Source of the DNA: UBA6382 sp963631415
GTDB lineage: Bacteria > Bacteroidota > Bacteroidia > Bacteroidales > Bacteroidaceae
NCBI GenBank assembly: GCA_963631415.1
Contig: CAVGQS010000005.1
Location: 1 to 29,575, forward strand
Direction of reading: 5' to 3'
DNA: 29,575 nucleotides
The first letter of the stretch is position 1. Each line of letters opens with the position of its first letter. Below the pieces are notes generated by a model that saw only the letters and a list, made by a program, of their open reading frames with translations, did no database searches and was not told where the DNA came from. This document shows positions 1-7,229 of this stretch, in pieces. The position numbers and the translations under genes were made by a program.

Positions 1-5
1 TTTAT

Positions 6-119
6 GCGGACTTAACGAAAAAATCTCGGGGGAAACGCTGCAAGATTTCCGCGGAAACGCTGCAACGTTTCGCCCGAAACGTTGCAGCGTTTCCGCGGAA
101 ATTTTTTCGTTAAGTCCGC
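6..119. repeat. Long imperfect hairpin repeat at left window end
   Basis: Bases 6-24 are a perfect reverse complement of 101-119, and 46-72 of 75-101, separated by only two bases (cc). Together they form a stem of about 45 bp with one 21-nt bulge at 25-45. The bulge repeats the GGAAACGCTGCAA segment of the inner arm, so it looks like a partial duplication. No coding frame is evident. The outer arm carries the motif TTAAGTCCGC, which recurs at about 131-140 and, as TTAAGTCCT, at about 152-160. This is an intergenic repeat of unknown family. Confidence 0.85.
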
Positions 120-172
120 ACGAAAATTTTTTAAGTCCGCACAAAATTTTTTTAAGTCCTACTTTATAACTT
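75..172 (+). repeat. Intergenic repeat, copy 1 (inverted copy at right end)
   Basis: These roughly 98 bases match the reverse complement of 29476-29573 with only about five or six differences, clustered at the CCGCGG/CGCCCG position plus one C/T change. The repeat contains successive AAGTCC motifs separated by AAAATTTTTT runs. Both window ends therefore lie inside the same repeat family in opposite orientation. From 173 to 312 I see only AT-rich sequence with another AAGTCC motif near 215 and no gene. Confidence 0.85.
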
Positions 173-312
173 TGAAGTGCTTTGGAAATTTCCGCTACGC
201 ACGAAATGAGCGGAAGTCCTAGTTTTATGAAAACCGTTTCTCCAATGAAACGAAATCAAGCATAACCTTTTTTAGGTCTTTCTGGTGCATTGTCGGACGG
301 CTCTCTGACGCA

Positions 313-356
313 CAAAAAAAAGCCCGAAGCACTGCGATTGCAATGCTTCGGGCTTT
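313..356 (-). terminator. Rho-independent terminator downstream of deoC
   Basis: AAAGCCCGAAGCA and TGCTTCGGGCTTT form a 13-bp stem around a 12-nt loop. Read on the minus strand the hairpin is followed by a run of eight T, so it fits termination of the minus-strand operon ending with deoC. The short T run on the other side would also allow weak plus-strand termination. Confidence 0.85.
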
Positions 357-412
357 ATGAGGCGCCACAGGGTGGGGTAGTGGCGTGAGATTTCTCAATG
401 AATTGTTCTGAA

Positions 413-514
413 AGTCTGTTTAGGCTGACTGCTTCCCCCTTTGGTTCGTCAGGAAGTCTGTTTTGGCTGGCAATCAGTCTGTTTTGGCTGTCTGTGATCA
501 GTCTGTTTAGGCTG
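413..514. repeat. Four copies of a 15-bp repeat in the deoC 3' region
   Basis: The unit AGTCTGTTT(A/T)GGCTG occurs at 413-427, 455-469, 476-490 and 500-514, identical except for the one A/T position. Start-to-start spacings are 42, 21 and 24 bases. The array lies between the deoC stop codon and its terminator, so it is transcribed as CAGCC(A/T)AAACAGACT in the 3' untranslated region. No function is recognised. Confidence 0.8.
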
Positions 515-526
515 TCTGTGCTATGG

Positions 527-1498
527 TCAGAAAACCTTTGTCTGCTTGCCTGTGATGGAGGTCAGGAGGTTGTTGGCTAGGCTGCTGGCGCCGATGCGGA
601 AGAGTGTGTTGTCGAGCCACTCCTGGCCCAGGATTTCCTTTACCAGGGTGTAGTATTTCACGGCGTCTTCGGTGGTGCGCACGCCGCCGGCTATCTTGAT
701 GCCAATCTGCGTGCCGGTGAGGTCGTGGTATTCCTTGATGGTCTGGCACATGGTGTAGACGGCAGCGAGGGTTGCTCCCGGCTCAATCTTGCCAGTGGAA
801 GTTTTGATGAAGTCAGCCCCGCTGTAGATTGCCAAAATTGCCGCTTTTTTCGTCGCCTGAGCCGTTTGGAGGGCTCCGGTCTCCAGTATCACCTTGAGGG
901 GCACTTCTTTGCCGCAAGCGAGCTTTGTTTCGTCTATTTCGTTGAAGACGGTGTCGTAGTCTTCGGCAAGGAAGTATCCAACGGGCAAAACGGTGTCAAT
1001 CTCTGTGGCTCCGTCCTTTACGGCGAGGGCTGTTTCCACGGTTTTCAGCTCGGGAAAGGTCTGGCTGGAGGGGAAGCCGCCGCAGACGGTGCTGATCTGT
1101 ATGTCTTCCACCTCAAGGCTGGTGCTCACGATGTTGACGAATCGGGGGTAGACGCAGATGCCGGCAGGGTGGGGGAACGAGGGGTTTTCGTCGCAGAAGG
1201 AGTTGGTCTTTTCTACGAGGCGGAGGATGCTTTCTTCGTTGTCGGTCACCTTGAGCGAGGTGAGTTCGATGGTGCTGAAGAGGAACTTCATCACGTCGGT
1301 CGTGTTGTTTTCGTCGTAGTGGTCGGCTACGAGGCGCTTGGCGCTCTCCTGCACCACTTCATCGTGCAAGTGGAGGTCGAATTTAGAGAACGCCTGTGCG
1401 TATTTAGACTGCATCTCGGGGTTCTTCTGTTCGCTGTCGTGGTGGCAGTTGCAATCGCCGTGGCAGTTGCAATCATGCTCGTGGTCGTGTGGTTTCAT
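527..1498 (-). CDS. deoC: Deoxyribose-phosphate aldolase with His/Cys-rich N-terminal extension
   Basis: Class I aldolase that interconverts 2-deoxyribose 5-phosphate with glyceraldehyde 3-phosphate and acetaldehyde in cytosolic deoxynucleoside catabolism. The TIM-barrel motifs are clear: EIDTVLP with the proton-relay Asp168, FIKTSTGK with the Schiff-base Lys232, and IKIAGGVR with the second catalytic Lys268. The protein is 323 residues, in the length class of Bacteroidetes DeoC apart from about 28 extra N-terminal residues. These contain six His and four Cys (including DCNCHGDCNCHH) encoded by a short tandem repeat. Conserved homology begins around Met29 (MQSKY), so an alternative start at 1414 is possible. 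It is the last gene of the mnmG-uvrC-dtd-MazG series and lies 42 bp after the pyrophosphohydrolase gene. The enzymatic identity is secure; the extension is unexplained. Confidence 0.95.
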   Translation of the reverse strand: MKPHDHEHDCNCHGDCNCHHDSEQKNPEMQSKYAQAFSKFDLHLHDEVVQESAKRLVADHYDENNTTDVMKFLFSTIELTSLKVTDNEESILRLVEKTNSFCDENPSFPHPAGICVYPRFVNIVSTSLEVEDIQISTVCGGFPSSQTFPELKTVETALAVKDGATEIDTVLPVGYFLAEDYDTVFNEIDETKLACGKEVPLKVILETGALQTAQATKKAAILAIYSGADFIKTSTGKIEPGATLAAVYTMCQTIKEYHDLTGTQIGIKIAGGVRTTEDAVKYYTLVKEILGQEWLDNTLFRIGASSLANNLLTSITGKQTKVF

Positions 1499-1540
1499 GT
1501 TTATGTCAGTTTTGAGTTGTTATACGTTTGTTCTTTGGTT

Positions 1541-1900
1541 CTATGTGTCAGCTTTGAGTTGTTGTATCTTGCGCGGTTGCTTTAGTTTCGGGTTGTTGGC
1601 GTGGCGTTGGCTGTCGCGCTTTGTCTTCTTCTGAATAGAGTCTTTGAGCGCCCTTTCAAGGTCTACACCGGTCTGGTTGGCGAGGCAGATGAGCACCCAC
1701 AACACGTCGGCCATCTCCTCTCCGAGGTCTTGTTTCTCGCCCTCTTTGAAGGACTGCTCGCCGTATTTTCGGGCCATTATGCGCGCCAGTTCTCCTACCT
1801 CTTCAGTGAGGCACGCCATGTTGGTCAGTTCGTTGAAATAGCGCACTCCGTATGTCTTGATCCACGCGTCTACGGCCTGCTGTGCTTCGTGTATTGTCAT
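1541..1900 (-). CDS. MazG-like nucleotide pyrophosphohydrolase
   Basis: Small all-alpha NTP pyrophosphohydrolase of the MazG/YpjD superfamily, expected to hydrolyse nucleoside (possibly non-canonical) triphosphates to monophosphate and pyrophosphate using Mg2+. The metal-binding pattern is visible as EEVGE (Glu33, Glu34, Glu37) followed by EEMAD (Glu62, Asp65). The 119-residue length fits the single-domain class. The last 30 residues or so form a basic, low-complexity tail (KKTKRDSQRHANNPKLKQ) beyond the catalytic core. It lies between dtd (84 bp gap) and deoC (42 bp gap) on the same strand, a nucleotide-housekeeping context. Exact substrate cannot be read from the sequence. Confidence 0.85.
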   Translation of the reverse strand: MTIHEAQQAVDAWIKTYGVRYFNELTNMACLTEEVGELARIMARKYGEQSFKEGEKQDLGEEMADVLWVLICLANQTGVDLERALKDSIQKKTKRDSQRHANNPKLKQPRKIQQLKADT

Positions 1901-1984
1901 GATTTTGTTGTCAAATGATTTCTATTCTTTGTCTGACGGCAGCTGTTCCTTGTTGCCAGACGGTCGCTTTATTCTAGACGAATG

Positions 1985-2437
1985 CTACTCCTTGTTGTGC
2001 GTGTCCATGCAGATAGTTACGGGGCCGTCGTTGAGCAGACGCACCTTCATGTCTGCGCCGAACTCTCCGGTGCCTATTTCTTTGCCGAATTCGCGCTCCA
2101 GAGTGGTGCAGAATTGGTTGTAGAGGGGTATGGATATTTCGTGCTTGGCGGCGCGTATGTAGGAGGGGCGGTTGCCCTTTTTGTAGGATGCCATCAGCGT
2201 GAATTGGCTCACTACGATGATGTCTCCGTTGACGTCGGTGACGGACTTGTTCATCACGCCGTTTTCGTCGTCAAAGATGCGCAGGGAGATGATTTTCTTG
2301 ACCAGCCAGTCGATGTCTTCCTTGGCGTCTATTTCCTCTATGCCAAGCAGAATCAGCAGGCCTTTGCCTATCTGCGACTTGACTTTGCCGTCTATGGTGA
2401 CCGACGCTTCTGAAACTCTTTGTATTACTGCTCTCAT
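1985..2437 (-). CDS. dtd: D-aminoacyl-tRNA deacylase
   Basis: Cytosolic proofreading enzyme that hydrolyses D-amino acids (and glycine mischarged on tRNA-Ala) from tRNA. The full-length family signature is present in 150 residues: start MRAVIQRV, the SQFTL motif at residues 77-81, and NDGPVT at 136-141 with the Gly-cisPro pair (138-139) that gives chiral selectivity. ATG start at 2437. It follows uvrC by 37 bp and precedes the MazG-like gene. No anomaly seen. Confidence 0.96.
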   Translation of the reverse strand: MRAVIQRVSEASVTIDGKVKSQIGKGLLILLGIEEIDAKEDIDWLVKKIISLRIFDDENGVMNKSVTDVNGDIIVVSQFTLMASYKKGNRPSYIRAAKHEISIPLYNQFCTTLEREFGKEIGTGEFGADMKVRLLNDGPVTICMDTHNKE

Positions 2438-2474
2438 TGAGTTTTTGTGGTGTTATCGTTTGTGTATCAAGTGT

Positions 2475-4316
2475 TTAACTTTCTGTGTTGTCGTCTTTAG
2501 GGTGCAGGGCGAGCCACAAAGTATTTCCTTTCTTCTCTCCCAGCACGTTTTGGAGCTCGTAGAGGTCGGCTTCCTTTACTCTTTTCACTGACTTGAACTT
2601 GTTAAGGAGCAGTTCTCTCGTCTTGTCGCCGATGCCCTTGATGGAGTCCAGCTCCGAGGTTGTCTGCCTCTTCGCCCTCTTTTGTTTGTGGAAGCTGATG
2701 GCGTAGCGGTGCACCTCGTCCTGCATTTGTGTCAGGATTTTGAAGAGCTCCGAACTTTGCTTGATTCCTACGGTGGCAGGCGGGAAGCCGTAGAGCAGTT
2801 CGTTGGTCCTGTGACGGTCGTTTTTGGCAAGGCCGGCGATGGGTATTGAGAGTCCCAATTCGTCTTCCACGACCTGCCTTACGCACTCCATCTGGCCTTT
2901 GCCGCCATCCGTGATGATGAGGTCGGGTAGGGGCGTGTTTTCCTCCTTCATCCGCGCGTATCTTCTCCTTACAACCTCCTGCATCGATGCGTAGTCGTCG
3001 GGGCCCACAACGGTTTTGATGATGTATTTGCGGTAGTCCTGTCTCGACGGTTTCATTTGCTTGTAGACCACGCAGCCAGCAACAGCGTCGGCGCCCTGCA
3101 GGTTGGAATTGTCGAAGAGTTCTATCGTCATGGGCAGTTTCTGCAGGTGCAGCAGGTCTTGCAGTTCCTTCATCAGGCGCACCTGCTTTTGCTCAGGATT
3201 GAGGTATTCGGTGCGCTTCAGTTTGTCTACCTTATATTGCCTCACATTCCTTATAGAGAGGTCGAGCAGCGTCTTCTTGTCGCCCCGTTGCGGTATGGTG
3301 ATGCTTACGTCTTCCAGCGGCAGCTCAACGTGGCAGGGGAGCACCAGTTCCTTGTAGCCCACGTCAAATTTCTCTCTCATCTCCATGATGGCGTATGCCA
3401 GCAGGTCTTCGTCGCTCTCATCGAGCTTTTTCTCTATCTCAAAGTTGTAGGCGATTACCGTTGCTCCGTTCACCACGTGCAGGTAGTTTACCAGCCCCTT
3501 CTTTTCGTCAGAGATGATGGAGAACACGTCCACGTCGCTGATGGTGTTGCTCACCACTTCGCTCTTGGCTTGGTACTGTTCGAGCAGCAGGTATTTTTTC
3601 TTGATTTCTTCGGCTTCTTCGAAGCGCAGTTCGGCGGCGAGGCTCTGCATCTGCTCCCTCAGCCGCTCTTTCACATCTCTCGTCTTGCCTTTCAGTATTT
3701 GCCGGCATTCCGCTATGCTTGCCTGGTAGTCCTTCATCGTCTGCTTGCCCACGCAGCACCCTTGGCACTTCTTGACGTGGTAGCTTAGGCAAAGCTTGTA
3801 CTTGTGCTCCTTTACCTTCTCTTCTTGCAACGGCAGTCGGCAGTCCCTGATTTTGTAGAGCTCGCGCATCAGTTCGAGAAGATTGTGGGCAGCGGGAACG
3901 TAGCTGTACGGGCCGTAGTATTCGCCGCCGTGCGGCAGTTTGTTGCGCGTGATGAAGATGCGGGGGTAGTCCTCTTTCGTAACGCAAATGTACGGATAGC
4001 TCTTGTCGTCCTTCAGCAAGATGTTGTAGTGAGGCTGAAATTTCTTTATCAGCGAGTTTTCCAGCAGCAGTGCGTCTTGCTCCGTCGCTACCCTTATGTA
4101 CTTTATGTCGCGTATCTTCGAAACGAGCAGCGCAGTCTTCTGGTTCTGCTCTTTCAGGAAGTAACTGGAAACGCGCCGCTTCAGGTTCTTCGCCTTGCCC
4201 ACATATATTACCTCTCCCTGCTCGTTGTAGTACTGGTAACTACCGGGCGCTTCGGGCATATTTGCCACGATTGTCTGGAGACGGCTTTTTAGTTCAGCCT
4301 TTTCTTGTGCGGTCAT
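2475..4316 (-). CDS. uvrC: Excinuclease ABC subunit C
   Basis: Dual-incision nuclease of nucleotide excision repair. With the ATG at 4316 it is 613 residues; the open frame extends 11 codons further to a TTG at 4349, but that start abuts the parS site and adds nothing conserved. Visible domains are an N-terminal GIY-YIG nuclease (residues about 21-100, with YVGKAKNLKRR), a UVR/UvrB-binding helix region near 200-240 (LRFEEAEEIKKKY), an RNase H-like second nuclease domain (FDNSN, ITDGGKGQ and the HRYAISFHKQKR segment), and C-terminal helix-hairpin-helix DNA binding (IKGIGDKTRELLL). It lies downstream of mnmG and upstream of dtd on the same strand. Confidence 0.96.
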   Translation of the reverse strand: MTAQEKAELKSRLQTIVANMPEAPGSYQYYNEQGEVIYVGKAKNLKRRVSSYFLKEQNQKTALLVSKIRDIKYIRVATEQDALLLENSLIKKFQPHYNILLKDDKSYPYICVTKEDYPRIFITRNKLPHGGEYYGPYSYVPAAHNLLELMRELYKIRDCRLPLQEEKVKEHKYKLCLSYHVKKCQGCCVGKQTMKDYQASIAECRQILKGKTRDVKERLREQMQSLAAELRFEEAEEIKKKYLLLEQYQAKSEVVSNTISDVDVFSIISDEKKGLVNYLHVVNGATVIAYNFEIEKKLDESDEDLLAYAIMEMREKFDVGYKELVLPCHVELPLEDVSITIPQRGDKKTLLDLSIRNVRQYKVDKLKRTEYLNPEQKQVRLMKELQDLLHLQKLPMTIELFDNSNLQGADAVAGCVVYKQMKPSRQDYRKYIIKTVVGPDDYASMQEVVRRRYARMKEENTPLPDLIITDGGKGQMECVRQVVEDELGLSIPIAGLAKNDRHRTNELLYGFPPATVGIKQSSELFKILTQMQDEVHRYAISFHKQKRAKRQTTSELDSIKGIGDKTRELLLNKFKSVKRVKEADLYELQNVLGEKKGNTLWLALHPKDDNTES

Positions 4317-4349
4317 TTTCAGTTTGTTGGCAATGATTTTTCGCGCCAA

Positions 4350-4365
4350 TGTTTCACGTGAAACA
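4350..4365. promoter_or_regulatory. parS: parS centromere site (ParB-binding palindrome)
   Basis: TGTTTCACGTGAAACA is a perfect 16-bp palindrome matching the widely conserved bacterial chromosomal parS consensus (TGTTNCACGTGAAACA). It lies in the 59-bp gap between the mnmG stop and the uvrC ATG. ParB spreads from such sites and, with ParA and SMC, segregates the origin region, so this position is probably origin-proximal. The site must also be transcribed if mnmG and uvrC are co-transcribed. parA and parB are not in the window. Confidence 0.88.
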
Positions 4366-4375
4366 CTGGAAACAA

Positions 4376-6289
4376 TTAGCGGTGCATGAGCACCAAGAGG
4401 ACGTTGATGTCGCTCGGACTGACGCCAGGAATCCTCGACGCCTGTCCCAGTGTCTCGGGGTCGGTCTTTGCGAGTTTCTGCCTGCCCTCCGTTGAAATCT
4501 GCTTGATTTGGGAGTAGTCGAAGACTCCGCGAATGCGGATGGACTCGAGGCGGTGCATCTTCTGCGCCTCCTGTTGTTCCCTTACTATATAGCCCTCGTA
4601 TTTAACGGCAATTTCGGCAGTCTCTGTGATTTCGTCCTTTTTCTCTCCCGTGGAATCCAGCAGTTTCTTTAGCGCAGGCATTGCCTCGGCTATCGCATTC
4701 AATGTGACATTTGGCCGGCTGATGACGGTGTTTAGTTTTGTTGTTACGGATAGGGGAGTGCTGCCCACTGCGACGAGTTGCTCGTCGATCTGTCCTGGCT
4801 TCACGCTGTGCTCCTTGCAGAAGGCGATTATATCGGCTACTGCTTGCTGCTTGTTAAGGAAGTCCGCGTACCTTTTTTCTCCGATTAAACCGAGCTTATG
4901 TCCTGCGGGCGTAAGTCTTGCGTCGGCATTGTCTTGGCGCAACAGTATGCGGAATTCTGCGCGCGAGGTAAACATACGGTAGGGCTCGTCGACTCCTTTT
5001 GTCACGAGGTCATCGATAAGAACGCCGATGTAGCTCTCGTCGCGCTTCATCACGAAAGGCTCTTTTCCTTCACATTTCAACGAAGCATTTATCCCGGCTA
5101 CGAGGCCTTGTCCTGCCGCCTCTTCGTAGCCGGTAGTTCCGTTAACCTGTCCCGCAAAGTAGAGATTTGCAATTTTCTTCGATTCCAACGAGTGATATAG
5201 TTCGGTAGGGTCGAAGAAATCATATTCTATAGCGTAGCCAGAGCGGTAGATTTCCGCCTTCTCGAATCCCGGGATTGTTCGGAGCGCCTCAAGCTGCACG
5301 TCGGTGGGCAGACTCGACGAGAACCCGTTCAGATACATCTGGTTTGTGTCCAGTCCCTCGGGCTCGAGAAAGAGGGGGTGGTGGTCCTTGTCGGGAAAAG
5401 TGTGTAACTTTGTCTCGATGCTTGGGCAGTATCTTGGACCGATGCTTTTGATTTGGCCGTTGTAGAGCGGAGAGTCAGCGAGCGCATTGCGCATTATCTC
5501 GTGGGCCCGTTCGTTGGTGTTGCAAATCCAGCAGGGGAGCTGCGGCAGAGTTCTGCGCTTTGCAGCGTCTGTGGCGTCAGCGCTGTCTGCAGCAAAGCTT
5601 TCCGCAACAAAAGAAAAGTGATGAAAGTTCGCGTCTCCGTCCTGTCTGATCAGTTTGGTGAAGTCTACGGAGTTTGAGTTAATCCTTAGCGGCGTGCCAG
5701 TCTTCATTCTTCCGACGGTGACTCCGTGGCGCGAGATGGATTCAGTAAGGTTTAGGCTTGCGGGCTCAGAAATGCGCCCTCCCGGCACTTTAGAGCGCCC
5801 GATGTGCATCAGCCCGTTCAGGAACGTTCCTGCCGTCAGAACGACGCATTTGGCCTTAAAAACGTGCCCCCAGACGGTGTGGACGCCAGCGACTGCACCG
5901 TTTTCGGTCAGGAGTTCGTCTACTTGGTCTTGCCAGAGGGTGAGGTTGGGAGTGTTTTCGAGTGTTTTTCTCCACAATGCGCTGAACTTGAATCTGTCGC
6001 ACTGAGCTCGCGGGCTCCACATGGCGGGGCCTTTGGAGAGATTGAGCATGCGGAATTGTATGGTGGTGCGGTCCGTAATCTGCCCCGTCATGCCGCCCAG
6101 CGCGTCTATTTCGCGCACTATCTGCCCCTTGGCGATGCCCCCGATAGCCGGATTGCAGCTCATCTGGGCGATTTTCTCCATGTCCATGGTGATGAGGCAC
6201 ACCTGTGCGCCTCTGAAGGCTGCAGCGTGCGCGGCTTCGCATCCTGCGTGGCCAGCGCCTATTACTATAATGTCATAGTCCAAACGCAT
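4376..6289 (-). CDS. mnmG: tRNA uridine-5-carboxymethylaminomethyl modification enzyme MnmG (GidA)
   Basis: FAD-dependent subunit of the MnmE-MnmG complex that installs cmnm5 on wobble U34 of certain tRNAs. The protein begins with a Rossmann FAD-binding motif (IIVIGAGHAGCEAA, residues 7-20) and keeps the family signatures FRMLNLSKGPAMWSPRAQ and AGTFLNGLMHIG. The GTG-initiated open frame starts at 6307, but the ATG at 6289 places the FAD motif at the usual distance and leaves a 4-bp gap to the lgt stop; this gives 637 residues. The C-terminus extends normally through the tRNA- and MnmE-binding region. It is cotranscribed behind lgt, and its 3' end borders the parS site. Confidence 0.96.
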   Translation of the reverse strand: MRLDYDIIVIGAGHAGCEAAHAAAFRGAQVCLITMDMEKIAQMSCNPAIGGIAKGQIVREIDALGGMTGQITDRTTIQFRMLNLSKGPAMWSPRAQCDRFKFSALWRKTLENTPNLTLWQDQVDELLTENGAVAGVHTVWGHVFKAKCVVLTAGTFLNGLMHIGRSKVPGGRISEPASLNLTESISRHGVTVGRMKTGTPLRINSNSVDFTKLIRQDGDANFHHFSFVAESFAADSADATDAAKRRTLPQLPCWICNTNERAHEIMRNALADSPLYNGQIKSIGPRYCPSIETKLHTFPDKDHHPLFLEPEGLDTNQMYLNGFSSSLPTDVQLEALRTIPGFEKAEIYRSGYAIEYDFFDPTELYHSLESKKIANLYFAGQVNGTTGYEEAAGQGLVAGINASLKCEGKEPFVMKRDESYIGVLIDDLVTKGVDEPYRMFTSRAEFRILLRQDNADARLTPAGHKLGLIGEKRYADFLNKQQAVADIIAFCKEHSVKPGQIDEQLVAVGSTPLSVTTKLNTVISRPNVTLNAIAEAMPALKKLLDSTGEKKDEITETAEIAVKYEGYIVREQQEAQKMHRLESIRIRGVFDYSQIKQISTEGRQKLAKTDPETLGQASRIPGVSPSDINVLLVLMHR

Positions 6290-6293
6290 TTGG

Positions 6294-7130
6294 CTATTTC
6301 TTTTCACTCAGTTTTGCGCACCACTTGCCGTTGGCCATACAGTAGATGCCCACCGCCACGAGCGGGATGCTCAGGATTTGCCCCATGTTGAGCGCCATGC
6401 CGTCTTCGAATCCCACCTGGTTGTCCTTCACAAACTCTATGATGAAGCGGAGGGTGAAGATGGTGGTGAGGCAAAGTCCGAAGAAGAAGCCCGTGCCGAC
6501 GCGGTGGCTCAGCCTCTTGTAGACGGCTATGGTCACCACAAAGAGCAAGGCATAGCATATCGCCTCGTAGAGCTGCGCCGGGTGGCGGGCGAAGGTCTCG
6601 CCGTTGTGAGCGAAGACGAAGCCCCAGGGCAGGTCGGTGGGGTTGCCGACAATCTCGGAGTTAAAGAGGTTGCCGATGCGTATGAAGGCGGCGGAGATGG
6701 GCGCCACTATTCCCATGTTGTCGAGCACCCTCATGAGGTTGACCTTATATCTGCGGCAGTAGAGCACGATGGCAAGGATCATGCCGAGGACACCGCCGTG
6801 GCTGGCCAGTCCCTCGTAGCCCACAATGCGCCATGCGCCCTGCGCGTCGCGTTTGATGGGCAGCAGCATCTCGGCAATGTGGTGGAGGTAGTATCCCGGC
6901 TCGTAGAAGAGGCAGTGGCCCAGCCGCGCGCCAACGATGACTCCCACAAAGACATAAAGGAAGAGCGGGTCGAACTTTTCTTTGCCAATGCGCTGATACT
7001 TATAGAGTTGCGCCATGATGAAGTAGCCCGCAACGAGGGCGCAGCACCAGCACAGCGAATACCATCTGACGTCAAATCCAAACAAGCTGAAGGCGACGGG
7101 ATCGGGTTGCCAAAGAACGGTTGCAATCAT
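6294..7130 (-). CDS. lgt: Phosphatidylglycerol:prolipoprotein diacylglyceryl transferase
   Basis: Inner-membrane enzyme that transfers diacylglyceryl from phosphatidylglycerol to the lipobox cysteine of prolipoproteins, the first step in lipoprotein maturation. The 278-residue protein has about seven hydrophobic segments and family motifs GARLGH (67-72), HGG (111-113, essential His111), RIGNLFNSE (151-159, essential Arg151) and HPAQLYEA (183-190). ATG start at 7130. The lipoproteins encoded at 22.6-25.4 kb would be among its substrates. The stop lies only 4 bp before the mnmG ATG, so the two are almost certainly cotranscribed. Confidence 0.96.
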   Translation of the reverse strand: MIATVLWQPDPVAFSLFGFDVRWYSLCWCCALVAGYFIMAQLYKYQRIGKEKFDPLFLYVFVGVIVGARLGHCLFYEPGYYLHHIAEMLLPIKRDAQGAWRIVGYEGLASHGGVLGMILAIVLYCRRYKVNLMRVLDNMGIVAPISAAFIRIGNLFNSEIVGNPTDLPWGFVFAHNGETFARHPAQLYEAICYALLFVVTIAVYKRLSHRVGTGFFFGLCLTTIFTLRFIIEFVKDNQVGFEDGMALNMGQILSIPLVAVGIYCMANGKWCAKLSEKK

Positions 7131-7229
7131 GGGGTAGGGGTTGTTTTGTCTGCTTTATAAAGGTATTGGGAGATTTTATTTGCGCTGACGAGGCGTGGGG
7201 TGCAGATTGCTTTGTCGGCTGTGTAAGGG

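Noticed and set aside
75..92. GAAACGTTGCAGCGTTTC as another parS-like site
   Set aside because: It is palindromic-looking but lacks the central CACGTG and the TGTTNC ends of parS; it is part of the repeat family.
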